NCBI GenBank assembly: GCA_028714695.1
Contig: JAQTLX010000014.1
Coordinates: forward strand, 1-64,000
Length of the DNA: 64,000 bases
Origin: Ignavibacteria bacterium
Lineage (GTDB): Bacteria > Bacteroidota > Ignavibacteria > Tepidaquicellales > Tepidaquicellaceae
Direction of reading: 5' to 3'
The position numbers were made by a program, and so were the translations under genes. Below are positions 15,261 through 25,310 of the stretch, in pieces (the stretch's first letter is position 1; each line of letters begins with the position of its first letter). The notes under the pieces were generated by a model. It did not search any database and was not told where the DNA came from. It saw only the letters and a program-made list of their open reading frames with translations.

Positions 15261-17522
15261 ATGAAAAACTCAGATTTCAATGAAATCGAATTATTGGAAA
15301 GCGAATTTGAGGGTGAGAAGCACAATATTATGGATTATTTTAGTATTATACGGAACAATTTATTGCCTATAGTACTAATTTTCGCTGTTTCGATGATAGT
15401 AACATACATTTACATAAAGAATTATCCGGTGAATTACAGGGCGACGACAATTGTAAGGATTGACAAGCCCCGAAGCGGGATACTGGAGCAGCAGAGTTTA
15501 TCATTCAATTTGAACTTTGCGGGCGGTACGGAAAGATTCCTTATGAATCAGATTGAAATCATGAAAAGTTATTATATTCGGGACATAGTAGCGAAGACGA
15601 TACTTGACACGATGAAGAATGTGAAGAATATAAGGGGATTTACATTTTTAACGAGGAAGGTATCCGAGAATGAGAGTGTACTGTTGTCACAGGAAGATTT
15701 ACGGCGCAAGTTGTTTAACCAGATAAAGATTGACCTGAAGAAAAACGTTGATGCGGTAACGGTATCGCTTGAGGGGTTTTCGTTTTTCGAGATACAGATG
15801 GTAGTAAATATATACTCGAATGTATTTGTTGAATACTCAAAGGAAATAAACAAAGAGGATTTAACGAATGTAAAGAAGTTTTTAGAAGACGAGAAAGACA
15901 AGAAATACAAGGAATTGACAGTATCGGAATCGGCGCTTGAGGATTTTCAGAAGAAATCGGGGTTTGTTGCGCTTGATGAGCAGTCGAAGGCGCTGATAGA
16001 ATCGATAACGAATTATGATCAGCAGAAAAATCTTGCAACGATAGATTTGAGGGCAGGAGAAAATGAATTATATAACCTTAAGAAGGAGTCGGAAAAATCC
16101 GATCCGAAATTATACGATTACATATCGGGGCAGATAGCGCAGCCGTACATGATAGAATTGCAGCGTCAGATAGCGGAACTGGAAGTGAAGCGTGACATAG
16201 ACCTTTCGACAGCGACGGACACAAGGTTAAAGGAAAAAATCACAACCGAAGCGAAGTCGAAACTCGAGAAATTGAACAAAACGCTTGATGAAAAAACCGA
16301 AATACTGCGTGTCGGGCTGCTGGCAGAGACACCGGAAGGGAAGAGAGTGCTTTCGCAGAAGATAATAGACGGAACGCTGCGAATAAATGCACTTCAGTCG
16401 AAAATAAAGACAATAAACGGAATAATGAAAAAGTACGAGGGAGATTTTAATAAACTTCCCGAGACGAACATAGAATTTGCAAAACTTGAGAGAAACAGAA
16501 AATCGAACGAGAAACTTTATTTAGCATTAGAGGAAAAATATCAGGAAGCCACAATAAACGAGCGTTCGAGGCTAGGGTACGCGGAACTTCTTGACCCGGG
16601 TTATGACAGTGTAGGGCCAGTATCGCCGAACAAAAATTTGATTCTTTTAACGGGAGTAATAATAGGAATTTCGCTTGGATTAGGTTTTGCGTTTGCGAGG
16701 AATTATCTGGATAAATCGATAAAGAGTCCTGAGCAGATAGAAGCGTCAGGAGCGAGTGTACTTTCGTGGATACCGAGTTTTAAGGAATTAGTTGAAGTAC
16801 ATTCACCCGACACTGATTTCATAGTTGAACTGAAACCTTCATCATCGGCATCGGAGGCATTTAAGGCATTGCGAACGAGGATACAGTATTCAAAAATTGA
16901 GAGTGAGCCGTTAAAAACAATTCTTGTAACGAGTTCGATACCATCAGAAGGCAAGACGATAGTATCGGCAAATATAGCGGGTAGTTTTTCACAGACAGGG
17001 AAGAGGACATTATTGCTTGATTGCGACTTAAGAAAGCCTAGAATACACAATGTGATGCAATGCGACAGATATCCGGGATTGAGCGACAAGTTATTTGAAA
17101 ATGTTTCGTTTGAAGATGTGATAAGGAAGACAAAACTTGAGAATCTTAGTTTTATTACGAGCGGAACAATTCCGCCGAATCCGTCTGAGTTACTGGGGTC
17201 TTTGCAGATGAAGAATCTACTTGAAGAACTAAAAGGAATGTTCGATATAATTGTAATAGACTCGCCTCCGCTTATATCAGTAACAGACTCAGAAATTCTG
17301 TTCAACATTTGCGACGGAACCATACTGGTATCAAGAGCCAACGTAACCCCATTTGACGCTTTCTTAAAGACTTATAGAAGATTATACAAGATAAATCAGC
17401 ATAATATGCTCGGGTGTGTGTTGAATGATTTTACATTCAAGGGTTCGTACGGATATTATTACAATTACTATTATTATTATTCAAAGCCCGACAATTTAAA
17501 GGGAAGAAAAGCGGCGAAATAG
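15261..17522 (+). CDS. wzc: Wzc-like polysaccharide copolymerase and BY-type tyrosine kinase
   Basis: A 753-residue inner-membrane protein. A Wzz-type chain-length domain is framed by membrane segments at about 33-53 and 455-480, with a long coiled-coil periplasmic region between them. The cytoplasmic kinase has Walker A SSIPSEGKT at 558-566, Walker A' LLLDCDLRKP with D587 and D589, Walker B IIVIDSPP near 660, and a C-terminal tyrosine cluster (YYYNYYYYYS) that is the autophosphorylation tail. Such proteins control polymer length and export. It is the first gene of the cluster. No Wza-type outer-membrane exporter and no phosphatase partner lie nearby. Confidence 0.93.
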   Translation: MKNSDFNEIELLESEFEGEKHNIMDYFSIIRNNLLPIVLIFAVSMIVTYIYIKNYPVNYRATTIVRIDKPRSGILEQQSLSFNLNFAGGTERFLMNQIEIMKSYYIRDIVAKTILDTMKNVKNIRGFTFLTRKVSENESVLLSQEDLRRKLFNQIKIDLKKNVDAVTVSLEGFSFFEIQMVVNIYSNVFVEYSKEINKEDLTNVKKFLEDEKDKKYKELTVSESALEDFQKKSGFVALDEQSKALIESITNYDQQKNLATIDLRAGENELYNLKKESEKSDPKLYDYISGQIAQPYMIELQRQIAELEVKRDIDLSTATDTRLKEKITTEAKSKLEKLNKTLDEKTEILRVGLLAETPEGKRVLSQKIIDGTLRINALQSKIKTINGIMKKYEGDFNKLPETNIEFAKLERNRKSNEKLYLALEEKYQEATINERSRLGYAELLDPGYDSVGPVSPNKNLILLTGVIIGISLGLGFAFARNYLDKSIKSPEQIEASGASVLSWIPSFKELVEVHSPDTDFIVELKPSSSASEAFKALRTRIQYSKIESEPLKTILVTSSIPSEGKTIVSANIAGSFSQTGKRTLLLDCDLRKPRIHNVMQCDRYPGLSDKLFENVSFEDVIRKTKLENLSFITSGTIPPNPSELLGSLQMKNLLEELKGMFDIIVIDSPPLISVTDSEILFNICDGTILVSRANVTPFDAFLKTYRRLYKINQHNMLGCVLNDFTFKGSYGYYYNYYYYYSKPDNLKGRKAAK

Positions 17523-17532
17523 ATTTTGCAAA

Positions 17533-18300
17533 ATGGAATTTGATTTCACATTAAAGAGGTACGGGAGACTGCTGAACGATTTGAAAGAATGCGGGTACAG
17601 ATTTTATACAATCAATGACTGGATTCAGAAAGCACCTGCGGAAGGTGTTGTGATAAGACATGATGTAGACAGGAAGGCAAATAATTCGCTGAAAACGGCG
17701 ATGATTGAAAGTGAAAAGGGAATAAAAGCAACGTATTATTTCAGGATAACGAGGGGTTCATTCATAAAAGAAATAATCAAGGAAATCGCCGGCATGGGTC
17801 ATGAAATAGGATATCATTATGAGGATCTTACTACGTTTAAAGGAGACTTATCAAAGTCCATTGAAAGTTTCAAATTAAATCTTGCAAAGTTAAGGGAGGC
17901 TGCAGAGATAAAGACGATAGCGATGCACGGAAAGCCGACTTCTAAATTCAACAATCTGGACATATGGAAACAAAACGACTGCAGGGATTTTGGTTTAAAC
18001 GGGGAAGCGTATCTGACGATAGATTATTCCGATGTGCATTATTATTCGGATACGGGAAGAAGCTGGCGGAGTTCCTCAAAATCCAATTATAAAGATTACA
18101 CCGGAGGCAAGGCGGACGAGAAAGTAAAATGTACAGACGATTTGTCGGGATTTATAAAAAAGGAAAAGCCCGGGAAGTTGATACTCATGACGCATCCGGA
18201 GAGATGGAACGATAATTTTGCCGGATATACTTATTATTTATTCAGAGACAAAATCACGACAAATGTGAAAGTTTTATTATCATTTTTTATGAAAAGATGA
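17533..18300 (+). CDS. Polysaccharide deacetylase-like protein (NodB fold)
   Basis: A 255-residue cytoplasmic-looking protein 10 bp after wzc. VVIRHDVDRKA at 39-49 gives the catalytic/metal Asp pair (D44, D46), and GHEIGYHYE at 89-97 gives the histidine motif of the short NodB-fold deacetylases found in O-antigen and capsule loci. AMHGKP follows at about 130-135, and LMTHPERW closes the barrel. It probably removes an N-acetyl group from a sugar nucleotide or lipid-linked precursor. The fold is sure; the substrate is unknown. Confidence 0.8.
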   Translation: MEFDFTLKRYGRLLNDLKECGYRFYTINDWIQKAPAEGVVIRHDVDRKANNSLKTAMIESEKGIKATYYFRITRGSFIKEIIKEIAGMGHEIGYHYEDLTTFKGDLSKSIESFKLNLAKLREAAEIKTIAMHGKPTSKFNNLDIWKQNDCRDFGLNGEAYLTIDYSDVHYYSDTGRSWRSSSKSNYKDYTGGKADEKVKCTDDLSGFIKKEKPGKLILMTHPERWNDNFAGYTYYLFRDKITTNVKVLLSFFMKR

Positions 18301-18310
18301 AAATGACGAA

Positions 18311-19834
18311 ATGAACATCCTTATCGACAAATACATAAAAAAAATGGGACATACCAAGAATGATAATCTGGATGTTTTAATTAAATCGATAGGGATACTT
18401 GTATTATTCTGGATAAGTGTACTAAATGTGTATGTATTTCCGTTAGGGCTGGACAAAGTGTTTTTCGTATTTCTCTTAATTTTGTTTTGGGTTTCAAAGT
18501 CAAACTATTTCTGGTTCGCATTTTTCATAATAATAATTTACAGTCCTGCGGGATTTTTTCAGGAATCCTCCGCTGAGGATTTGAGAAGGCTGCCTATATA
18601 TAACATATTTCCGAGAGCTTCACTTTCAATAATGGATTTATTCCTTATCGTAGCGTTAATAAAAGCGTTCGTAAAAGGAAAGAAGCCGGTTTTTAAAGAT
18701 ATCATAGGAATGAAAAGCATTCTTTTATTTGCGGCTTATCTTAGTATAATATCCTTATTCTACGGAGTTTCGATGAAGTCATTTATCGGTCAGCCTTTGA
18801 GGGGAATGTTCTTTTATACAATTTTCATATCATTCCCTGCATTGGTTAATACGAAGCGAGATACGACGAAATTTTTATATATGTTTTTTCCTTTTGTTTT
18901 TCAGGAGTTGTTTTCGCAAGGATACCTTTTATATACAGGCGAGTATATACAGTCATTATTTCATGCGGATACAGTGCTGATAGTATACAGGGACAAATTG
19001 ATGTACGGCAGTATACGAAGTCTGGCACCGGGATATTCGATAGTAGTACTTGCATTTGTTTTTAGTATGATATTATATGACTCAGCGGACAGGATGTCTC
19101 CGAAGCCATATCTATTAATTGTAATGATTATCTGTTCCATTTCAATATTTGTTTCCGCAACACGTCAATCTATTCTAATGTTTGCATTCATGTTCATTCT
19201 GTATGTAATCTTTGTAACAAAAAGCAAACCCAGTTTTATTGTACAGTTATCTATTGTTCTTTTGTTGCTGCTCATGATTGTTGACTTTACCAATATTCTC
19301 GATCTGAATTATACATTAAGTGCATCATTTAACAGGTTAACAGGTGCTGTACAGTATCAGAATGGAACGCTCGAAGCAGAGGATACACTTGAATTCAGAT
19401 TAATGGTTCGATTACCGAATTTGTGGAATCACATTAAACAGAGTTTAATTCTGGGCTACGGATTTTCCGATTTGTATTTTGAGTATTATGACGGACATAT
19501 CGGCGGTATAATGATAGCATTATTACAGTCGGGAATAACCGGTTTAGTATTATATTTTCTTTACATCGTGAAAATATACAGAGTTGTTTTCAGTTACATA
19601 AAAAGATTTGGAAGCAATATTTCAATTACGACAACATTGAAGTCATTGCTTGTGGGAATAAGCGGATTATTATTTTTAAATGCTTTTATTAATCCAATGT
19701 TTGTTTTGAATTTCACATCAAGACCGCAGGAGTTTTTCATTTTGCTGGTTCTGATATACCAGTACGTCAATTTTGGAAAATTAGAATATATAATCAAAAA
19801 AAGATTGAAAGAAGCCAGAGTAAGATATTTGTAA
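18311..19834 (+). CDS. O-antigen polymerase/ligase-like membrane protein (Wzy candidate)
   Basis: A 507-residue polytopic membrane protein with about ten to twelve hydrophobic helices and a larger periplasmic loop around 330-400 (NYTLSASFNRLTGAV onward). The ATRQS motif near 280 and the final arrangement (NHIKQSLILGYGFSDLYFEY, then further helices) fit the Wzy/WaaL superfamily. It sits near the Wzc and Wzx genes, so a polymerase role is more likely than ligase. Sequence in this family is poorly conserved, so the assignment rests on topology and context. Confidence 0.75.
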   Translation: MNILIDKYIKKMGHTKNDNLDVLIKSIGILVLFWISVLNVYVFPLGLDKVFFVFLLILFWVSKSNYFWFAFFIIIIYSPAGFFQESSAEDLRRLPIYNIFPRASLSIMDLFLIVALIKAFVKGKKPVFKDIIGMKSILLFAAYLSIISLFYGVSMKSFIGQPLRGMFFYTIFISFPALVNTKRDTTKFLYMFFPFVFQELFSQGYLLYTGEYIQSLFHADTVLIVYRDKLMYGSIRSLAPGYSIVVLAFVFSMILYDSADRMSPKPYLLIVMIICSISIFVSATRQSILMFAFMFILYVIFVTKSKPSFIVQLSIVLLLLLMIVDFTNILDLNYTLSASFNRLTGAVQYQNGTLEAEDTLEFRLMVRLPNLWNHIKQSLILGYGFSDLYFEYYDGHIGGIMIALLQSGITGLVLYFLYIVKIYRVVFSYIKRFGSNISITTTLKSLLVGISGLLFLNAFINPMFVLNFTSRPQEFFILLVLIYQYVNFGKLEYIIKKRLKEARVRYL

Positions 19835-19878
19835 AAATATTTCAATCTAATTAAACATAAAATTAAAAATAAAATCGT

Positions 19879-20658
19879 ATGAAGGTAGTGATATTGTGCG
19901 GCGGGATGGGTACTCGTTTAAGGGAGGAAACTGAATACAAACCCAAACCGATGGTCGAAGTCGGCGGAAAGCCGATTCTCTGGCACATAATGAAGTTATA
20001 TTCGCATTACGGATATAATGATTTTATTCTTGCTCTCGGATATAAAGGGGGAGTAATAAGAGATTATTTTCTGAATTACAAATACTACAATACAGACTGC
20101 AAAATTGAACTTGGCAAAGAGAGCCGGATAACTTATTACAATAAAAATAACGAAGACTGGAATGTTTCCATGATTGATACGGGTGATGAATCGATGACCG
20201 GGTACAGGTTAAAGTTGTGCAAAAAGTATATTGATACTGACAATTTCATGCTTACATACGGCGATGCAGTAAGCAATGTAAACATTAAGGAACTTATCGA
20301 GTTTCACAAAAAGGCGGGAACGACAGGAACTGTAACGGGAGTATATCCTCCGTCGAGATTCGGCGATCTTGAGTTTGAAGGCAACCTTGTTAAGAACTTC
20401 AAGGAGAAAATCGTGAACCTTGACAACAAGTATCCGATAAACGGGGGATATTTTGTTTTTAAAAAATCATTTTTTGATTTAATACCCGACGATGTGAAGT
20501 GCGATCTTGAAAAAGAACCGATGAACAAACTGACCAAGATGAATCAGTTATCTTTCTACAGGCATACGGGATACTGGCAGTGCATGGATACATACAGGGA
20601 TTATCTGATTTTAAACAAGCAATGGGAAGAAAATCCACTCTGGAAAGTATGGGAATAA
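19879..20658 (+). CDS. rfbF: Glucose-1-phosphate cytidylyltransferase
   Basis: A 259-residue nucleotidyltransferase. GGMGTRLREETEYKPKPMVE spans residues 8-27 and contains the nucleotide-binding signature and activating residues; GGKPILWHIM follows. The segments SMTGYRL, TYGDAVSNVN, GVYPPSRFGDLE and NGGYFVF are characteristic of CTP:glucose-1-phosphate cytidylyltransferase, and the length matches RfbF (about 257). It makes CDP-glucose for the next enzyme. Its end overlaps the rfbG start by 10 bp, which supports the pair. Confidence 0.93.
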   Translation: MKVVILCGGMGTRLREETEYKPKPMVEVGGKPILWHIMKLYSHYGYNDFILALGYKGGVIRDYFLNYKYYNTDCKIELGKESRITYYNKNNEDWNVSMIDTGDESMTGYRLKLCKKYIDTDNFMLTYGDAVSNVNIKELIEFHKKAGTTGTVTGVYPPSRFGDLEFEGNLVKNFKEKIVNLDNKYPINGGYFVFKKSFFDLIPDDVKCDLEKEPMNKLTKMNQLSFYRHTGYWQCMDTYRDYLILNKQWEENPLWKVWE

Positions 20659-21725
20659 AAGAGCAATTCGGAATTTACAAAGGGCGCAGAGTTCTGATTA
20701 CAGGCGCAACAGGATTCAAAGGTTCATGGCTGACATATATTTTGAAAAAATTGGATGCCGATGCAGCCGGTTTCGGATTGCAGCCCGATACGACTCCCAA
20801 TCTTAACGGGATACTGAAACTTACCGATAAGAAAAAAATCGTTGAGCGTGACATACTTGAACCGGGTTTTATAGACGCGTTTATAAATGATACTAATCCA
20901 GAGATTATTTTTCATTTAGCGTCTCAGCCATTGGTATCGGTTTCGTACCAGGAGCCTGCCGAAACTTTCAGGACGAATATATTCGGTTTGATAAATCTGC
21001 TGGAGTCGGTCAGGAAAAAAAATCAGGTTAAGAAAATAATTATTATTACGAGCGATAAATGCTACAGTACGGAAACGGGCAAGAAAGTATTTACCGAGGA
21101 AGATTCATTAGGAGGTCTTGACCCGTATAGCGCCAGCAAGGGGTGCGCCGAGATTGTTTCCAAATCATATTACAATTCATTTTTGAAGGACAAAGGAGTG
21201 AGTGTAGTAACTGCCAGAGCAGGAAATATCATTGGCGGCGGAGACTGGTCTAAGGACAGGTTGATACCCGATATTATAAGAGCCATTACTGAAAAGAGAA
21301 AAATAATTTTACGTAATCCGAATTCAATACGTCCATGGCAGCATGTATTCGATGCATTATGCGGTTATCTGACCGTCGGTGCAAAAATGCTTAGAAACGA
21401 ACTGGAAGGATTTACGTCGTACAATTTTGGACCGAGCGAGTCAAATGAATTCAGGGTCATTGATATTGCGGAAAAGTTCGCAGGAGAATTCGGTATCAGT
21501 AAAAGTGTTATTGAGACTACAAATCCTGATTTTTATGAAACGGAATTTCTGCGTCTTGATTCAAATAAAGTTTACGAAGATACCGGGTGGCGAAGCGTCT
21601 GGAGCACGAAAGAAAGTATAGAAAAAACGGCTGAATGGTACGGTGAATATTATAAGAACAATACCAATGCGAGTGAAATATGCGAAAAGCAAATTACACA
21701 GTACTTTTCAGCGTTAAATTTTTAA
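20649..21725 (+). CDS. rfbG: CDP-glucose 4,6-dehydratase
   Basis: A 358-residue extended SDR enzyme. ATG 20649 is preferred to an upstream in-frame ATG at 20580 because it puts the Rossmann motif TGATGFKG at 18-25 and gives the usual family length. The active-site Tyr160 and Lys164 are in DPYSASKG, preceded by TSDKCY. With RfbF it makes CDP-4-keto-6-deoxyglucose, the entry point to CDP-linked deoxy and dideoxy sugars. The ten-base overlap with rfbF implies coupled translation. Confidence 0.92.
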   Translation: MGIKEQFGIYKGRRVLITGATGFKGSWLTYILKKLDADAAGFGLQPDTTPNLNGILKLTDKKKIVERDILEPGFIDAFINDTNPEIIFHLASQPLVSVSYQEPAETFRTNIFGLINLLESVRKKNQVKKIIIITSDKCYSTETGKKVFTEEDSLGGLDPYSASKGCAEIVSKSYYNSFLKDKGVSVVTARAGNIIGGGDWSKDRLIPDIIRAITEKRKIILRNPNSIRPWQHVFDALCGYLTVGAKMLRNELEGFTSYNFGPSESNEFRVIDIAEKFAGEFGISKSVIETTNPDFYETEFLRLDSNKVYEDTGWRSVWSTKESIEKTAEWYGEYYKNNTNASEICEKQITQYFSALNF

Positions 21726-21794
21726 ATGAATTGAGATTTAGACTTTTTAGTATTAATCAAATCCAAATAAAATTCAGACAGAAAACCTCATTCA

Positions 21795-23276
21795 GTGCTT
21801 AAACGGAAATTAATATTAAGTTATTCGAGCCAGATATTCATTAATATACTTCAAGTTGGAGTAACTATTATAGTGGCAAGGATAGCGGGAGCGTCGGTAT
21901 TAGGTACAATTGCATTTGCGACATCATACGTATCTATGTTCATGGTGATATTCGATTTAGGGCAGGGGGTAGCGCATATAAAATTAATTTCCGAAGGTAA
22001 AGACGAGGCTGCATGTATAGGGACATTTGCGAGAATTCAGATAGTACTGGCTGCCGTGTTCACTTTAGTTGTGGCAGCGTTTATTTTCGTACAGAAAAAT
22101 ATCTTCGATAAACCTTTTGAAAGCAACGTTCACGAGACAGTCATTTATATCACATTAGTGACGATAACGATAAATAATCTTTACACAGTAGCGAGAACGA
22201 CATTCAACGGAAAGACACAGCAGGCAAAAGCCGACATACCGGATTTGATAAAGAATTTTGTTTATCAGATACTCCGGTTAACGGTGGTTCTTATAGGGCT
22301 GAAAGCAGTTGCAATATCAATCTCAAATTTAGCGGCTACACTTCTTGTGCTTCCTATTATTTTATATTTCTTCAGAGATTATAAAATCGGAAAATTCGAC
22401 AAAGTTTTGTTCAAGCAATATGTTTTAATTTCTGCGCCGATTATAGTTCTTAACGTTGCTGAAATATTTTCAAATTACATTGATAAGGTATTATTGCAAT
22501 ATCTAACAAATTCGGAGGAAGTGGGATATTATGTAGCGGGTTTATCAATAGGCGGATTTATTCTTATGATTGGCAACTCACTGGGGACGCTATTATTTCC
22601 GATGTTTTCCAAGAAAATTATTGAAAACGATTATGATTCAATAAACGGAATTATATTCAAATACGAACGTTTCATTGTATTATTTTTACTTCCGATAACT
22701 GTTTCGGTATCCGTTTTATCGGATTTAATAGTGAAAATCGTTCTGGGGCATAAGTATATCAATACTATACCGGTTCTCGCGGTTGCGACAATAACATCAC
22801 TCGTCTATGCATATTTCATGGTATACGGTAATTTCATTACAGGTAAGGGTAAGTTCAAAAACATAGCATTGTTCTATATTATTAAACTTGCGGCGTTAGT
22901 GTTATTTATATATATACTGGTGTCTCCGGGGATGTATAACTTAAGAGGATACGGATTATCATTATCGATGTTTCTCGCGACCTTCATACTCGGATTCTGT
23001 TTTGTGATTTACATTTTCTTAAAAGACAAGAAGGTAACAATATTCCCAAACAGGATTCTGATGATTGCAACGGTTATATATTTTATAATATTCATGTATT
23101 TCTATCCTTCAAATAATGAGATACTTTTTAAAATTTTGTATGTAGTTATTCTTTTATCGGTTTATTATACGGCAGGTTATTTTTCCGGTTTGATAAAGAA
23201 CAAAGATTTTAAGGAATTCATCGATGTTTTTAATTTTACTAAAATGAAAGGTTACATAAACAGTGAAATTAAGTAG
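21795..23276 (+). CDS. Wzx-type polysaccharide flippase (MOP superfamily)
   Basis: A 493-residue protein with about 12-14 hydrophobic helices and the N-terminal pattern of lipid-linked oligosaccharide flippases (ILQVGVTIIVARIAGASVLG, then TIAFATSYV). A GTG at 21795 is the best start, since no ATG precedes the first helix. It would move lipid-linked repeat units across the inner membrane for polymerisation. Its 3' end overlaps the next gene by 14 bp. Confidence 0.87.
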   Translation: MLKRKLILSYSSQIFINILQVGVTIIVARIAGASVLGTIAFATSYVSMFMVIFDLGQGVAHIKLISEGKDEAACIGTFARIQIVLAAVFTLVVAAFIFVQKNIFDKPFESNVHETVIYITLVTITINNLYTVARTTFNGKTQQAKADIPDLIKNFVYQILRLTVVLIGLKAVAISISNLAATLLVLPIILYFFRDYKIGKFDKVLFKQYVLISAPIIVLNVAEIFSNYIDKVLLQYLTNSEEVGYYVAGLSIGGFILMIGNSLGTLLFPMFSKKIIENDYDSINGIIFKYERFIVLFLLPITVSVSVLSDLIVKIVLGHKYINTIPVLAVATITSLVYAYFMVYGNFITGKGKFKNIALFYIIKLAALVLFIYILVSPGMYNLRGYGLSLSMFLATFILGFCFVIYIFLKDKKVTIFPNRILMIATVIYFIIFMYFYPSNNEILFKILYVVILLSVYYTAGYFSGLIKNKDFKEFIDVFNFTKMKGYINSEIK

Positions 23277-24552
23277 CGGAGGAATCGATTTCACAGTTTA
23301 TCTGCCTCCTTACCCATACAAAGGCGCCGTTGCATTGAGTTTCGATTATGAATCATCGGCACAATCATTAAAGCCAAGTTTAAGCGCGAAATTGAAGACA
23401 AGGTACAGGAGAGTAATGAATACGTTTGCAGGAGGTAATTATGACTTGAGTTCCGGATACGGGCGCGGATACGGAAACAGAGAGGGAGCAGAATTAGTCA
23501 GGGAAATATTCCGTGAACACGGAATTCACGGCACATGGTTTTCGACAGGGCACGTTATATTAAAAGGGAATAAATCCGGAGACGCATACAGAATAAATCA
23601 AAAACTGGATTACGCTACAAAGGAATCGGGATTTGAATTTATAGAATGGAGAAGAAGATACAATAGTTTTTATCATGAACCATACGGCGATTATAAATCG
23701 CATAAGTATTATTATTTAGGAGATCAGTCAGAGTCATTAAAGGCAGGCGGTGAAGATATACAATGTCACTCATTTTCACATCCATATATTGCAATGGAAC
23801 CAGAGGGGAACATAAAAATAGATTTGGAAGACTGGCAAAAGACGGCAGAAAGAGAAGGATTCGATAAAGCAAAAATATTCGCTTTTCCTTATCTGGGGGA
23901 CTGTTATTGTATAGACAAAAAGACAAACATAAAAATACTTCCTTCGGTATGCGAGAATAACGATGAATGCGGGAATTTATTACTTGATTCAAATATTCTC
24001 GAAATATTTAAACAAGCAGGGATAGAACTTTTTACGCGATGTTACAGCGCCATTAATAATGATGATTCAATTGATTTCGGAAAATATAATAATTCGGAAA
24101 TCGGATATATAAATTCCAGGGGGATATTTTCATTTCTTGATGACATGAAAAGTTTTCAAATGTTTTTAAAAAACACGGCAGAGAAATGTTCTATTATTGA
24201 TTTATGGCTTCACCCGAATGATATAATGGAAAAAATACATTATGATTTTTTTGCAAGTGCAGTTAAGATGCTGGCTGCGGAGAGAAATGACGGCAGCATC
24301 TGGATTCCGACAATATCCGAACTATGGGAAAAGAAAAAGATTATTTCAAAACTTACTTTATCCGAAAATGAAGGCAGTTTTATATTAAGTAATAATTCGG
24401 ATGAGGAAATACCGAATCTTGTTTTTAAAACAGATAACCCTGACTACGGGATAGCGCCGAATGAAAATATATCCGCCATTGGTTCGGGGAAATACCGCGC
24501 AGGATTGCATCGGCGTCAGCAAATCAGTTTTAAATTAGAGAGAGCCGCATGA
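23263..24552 (+). CDS. Large polysaccharide deacetylase-family protein
   Basis: A 429-residue protein (GTG start, overlapping wzx by 14 bp). NodB-like motifs: VALSFDYES at 23-31, where the usual D-D is replaced by D28-x-E30, and QCHSFSHPY at 168-175 with H169 and H173. WLHPND near 310 is the late histidine motif. The C-terminal 80 residues look like a small beta domain. The D-x-E variant also occurs in deacetylases tied to exopolysaccharide clusters. No signal peptide is visible. It is one of three dissimilar deacetylases in the locus. Confidence 0.78.
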   Translation: MKLSSGGIDFTVYLPPYPYKGAVALSFDYESSAQSLKPSLSAKLKTRYRRVMNTFAGGNYDLSSGYGRGYGNREGAELVREIFREHGIHGTWFSTGHVILKGNKSGDAYRINQKLDYATKESGFEFIEWRRRYNSFYHEPYGDYKSHKYYYLGDQSESLKAGGEDIQCHSFSHPYIAMEPEGNIKIDLEDWQKTAEREGFDKAKIFAFPYLGDCYCIDKKTNIKILPSVCENNDECGNLLLDSNILEIFKQAGIELFTRCYSAINNDDSIDFGKYNNSEIGYINSRGIFSFLDDMKSFQMFLKNTAEKCSIIDLWLHPNDIMEKIHYDFFASAVKMLAAERNDGSIWIPTISELWEKKKIISKLTLSENEGSFILSNNSDEEIPNLVFKTDNPDYGIAPNENISAIGSGKYRAGLHRRQQISFKLERAA

Positions 24553-25310
24553 GGAAATTGACATTAGAACAAATAAAATCGATACCCTGGAATTCAAAAT
24601 ATCTGGACGCCGGGGAAGTACCTTTTGAACCAAAGCCGGAGGATGTCAAAAATCTTCTTGAAATTCCGTTTATGAAAAGGGACAAAAATCTTGTTCTATT
24701 TTATTGCTGGAATGAAATTATAGACATGATAACGGGCAGTGATTGCCGGGTACTGGATACTGCGTGCGGCAGGGGGCAGGTTGCACAGGTTCTTCATTAT
24801 TACGGTCATGAAGTAAGTGCGTGTGATATAGATAACATTTTTAATGCCGATTCCGGAATTAAATTTATAAAATCCGATTTAAATGACAGGTTTCCATACG
24901 AAGACAATATATTTGATTATGTCATCAACTGCACGGCATTACATTATTTGAAAGATACCGAGCATTATTTTAAGGAATGCAGAAGAGTATTAAAGCATAA
25001 CGGAGATGTCGTATTTACGATTCCTAACATAGAATCACTCGGAAACAGGCTGTATTTTCTCAAAACAGGAATATTGTCGGAGTACAGCAGCGCTGTTCTG
25101 AGCAGAAGGAATTTCATATATCCGGCTTATTTGTATGCATTGCTTGAGGAATTGAATTTTAAAGTAACGGATGTCAAAGGTGTGGTCCCTATAGCGACAA
25201 AAAAAATTAAGACGGTGAATCTAATCCTGGGGAAGACATTATTCGGGGATAAAAATGAATATATAAAATATTCCCCGATACTGGTTATAAAAGCGCGTTT
25301 AAGCAAATGA
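24549..25310 (+). CDS. SAM-dependent methyltransferase
   Basis: A 253-residue class I methyltransferase. Motif I is VLDTACGRGQ at about 68-77, the acidic strand end is SACDID, and the post-motif segment IFDYVINCTALHYL has the usual spacing. The start overlaps the deacetylase gene by 4 bp (ATGA). It probably methylates a sugar hydroxyl in the polymer or its precursor. Confidence 0.83.
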   Translation: MRKLTLEQIKSIPWNSKYLDAGEVPFEPKPEDVKNLLEIPFMKRDKNLVLFYCWNEIIDMITGSDCRVLDTACGRGQVAQVLHYYGHEVSACDIDNIFNADSGIKFIKSDLNDRFPYEDNIFDYVINCTALHYLKDTEHYFKECRRVLKHNGDVVFTIPNIESLGNRLYFLKTGILSEYSSAVLSRRNFIYPAYLYALLEELNFKVTDVKGVVPIATKKIKTVNLILGKTLFGDKNEYIKYSPILVIKARLSK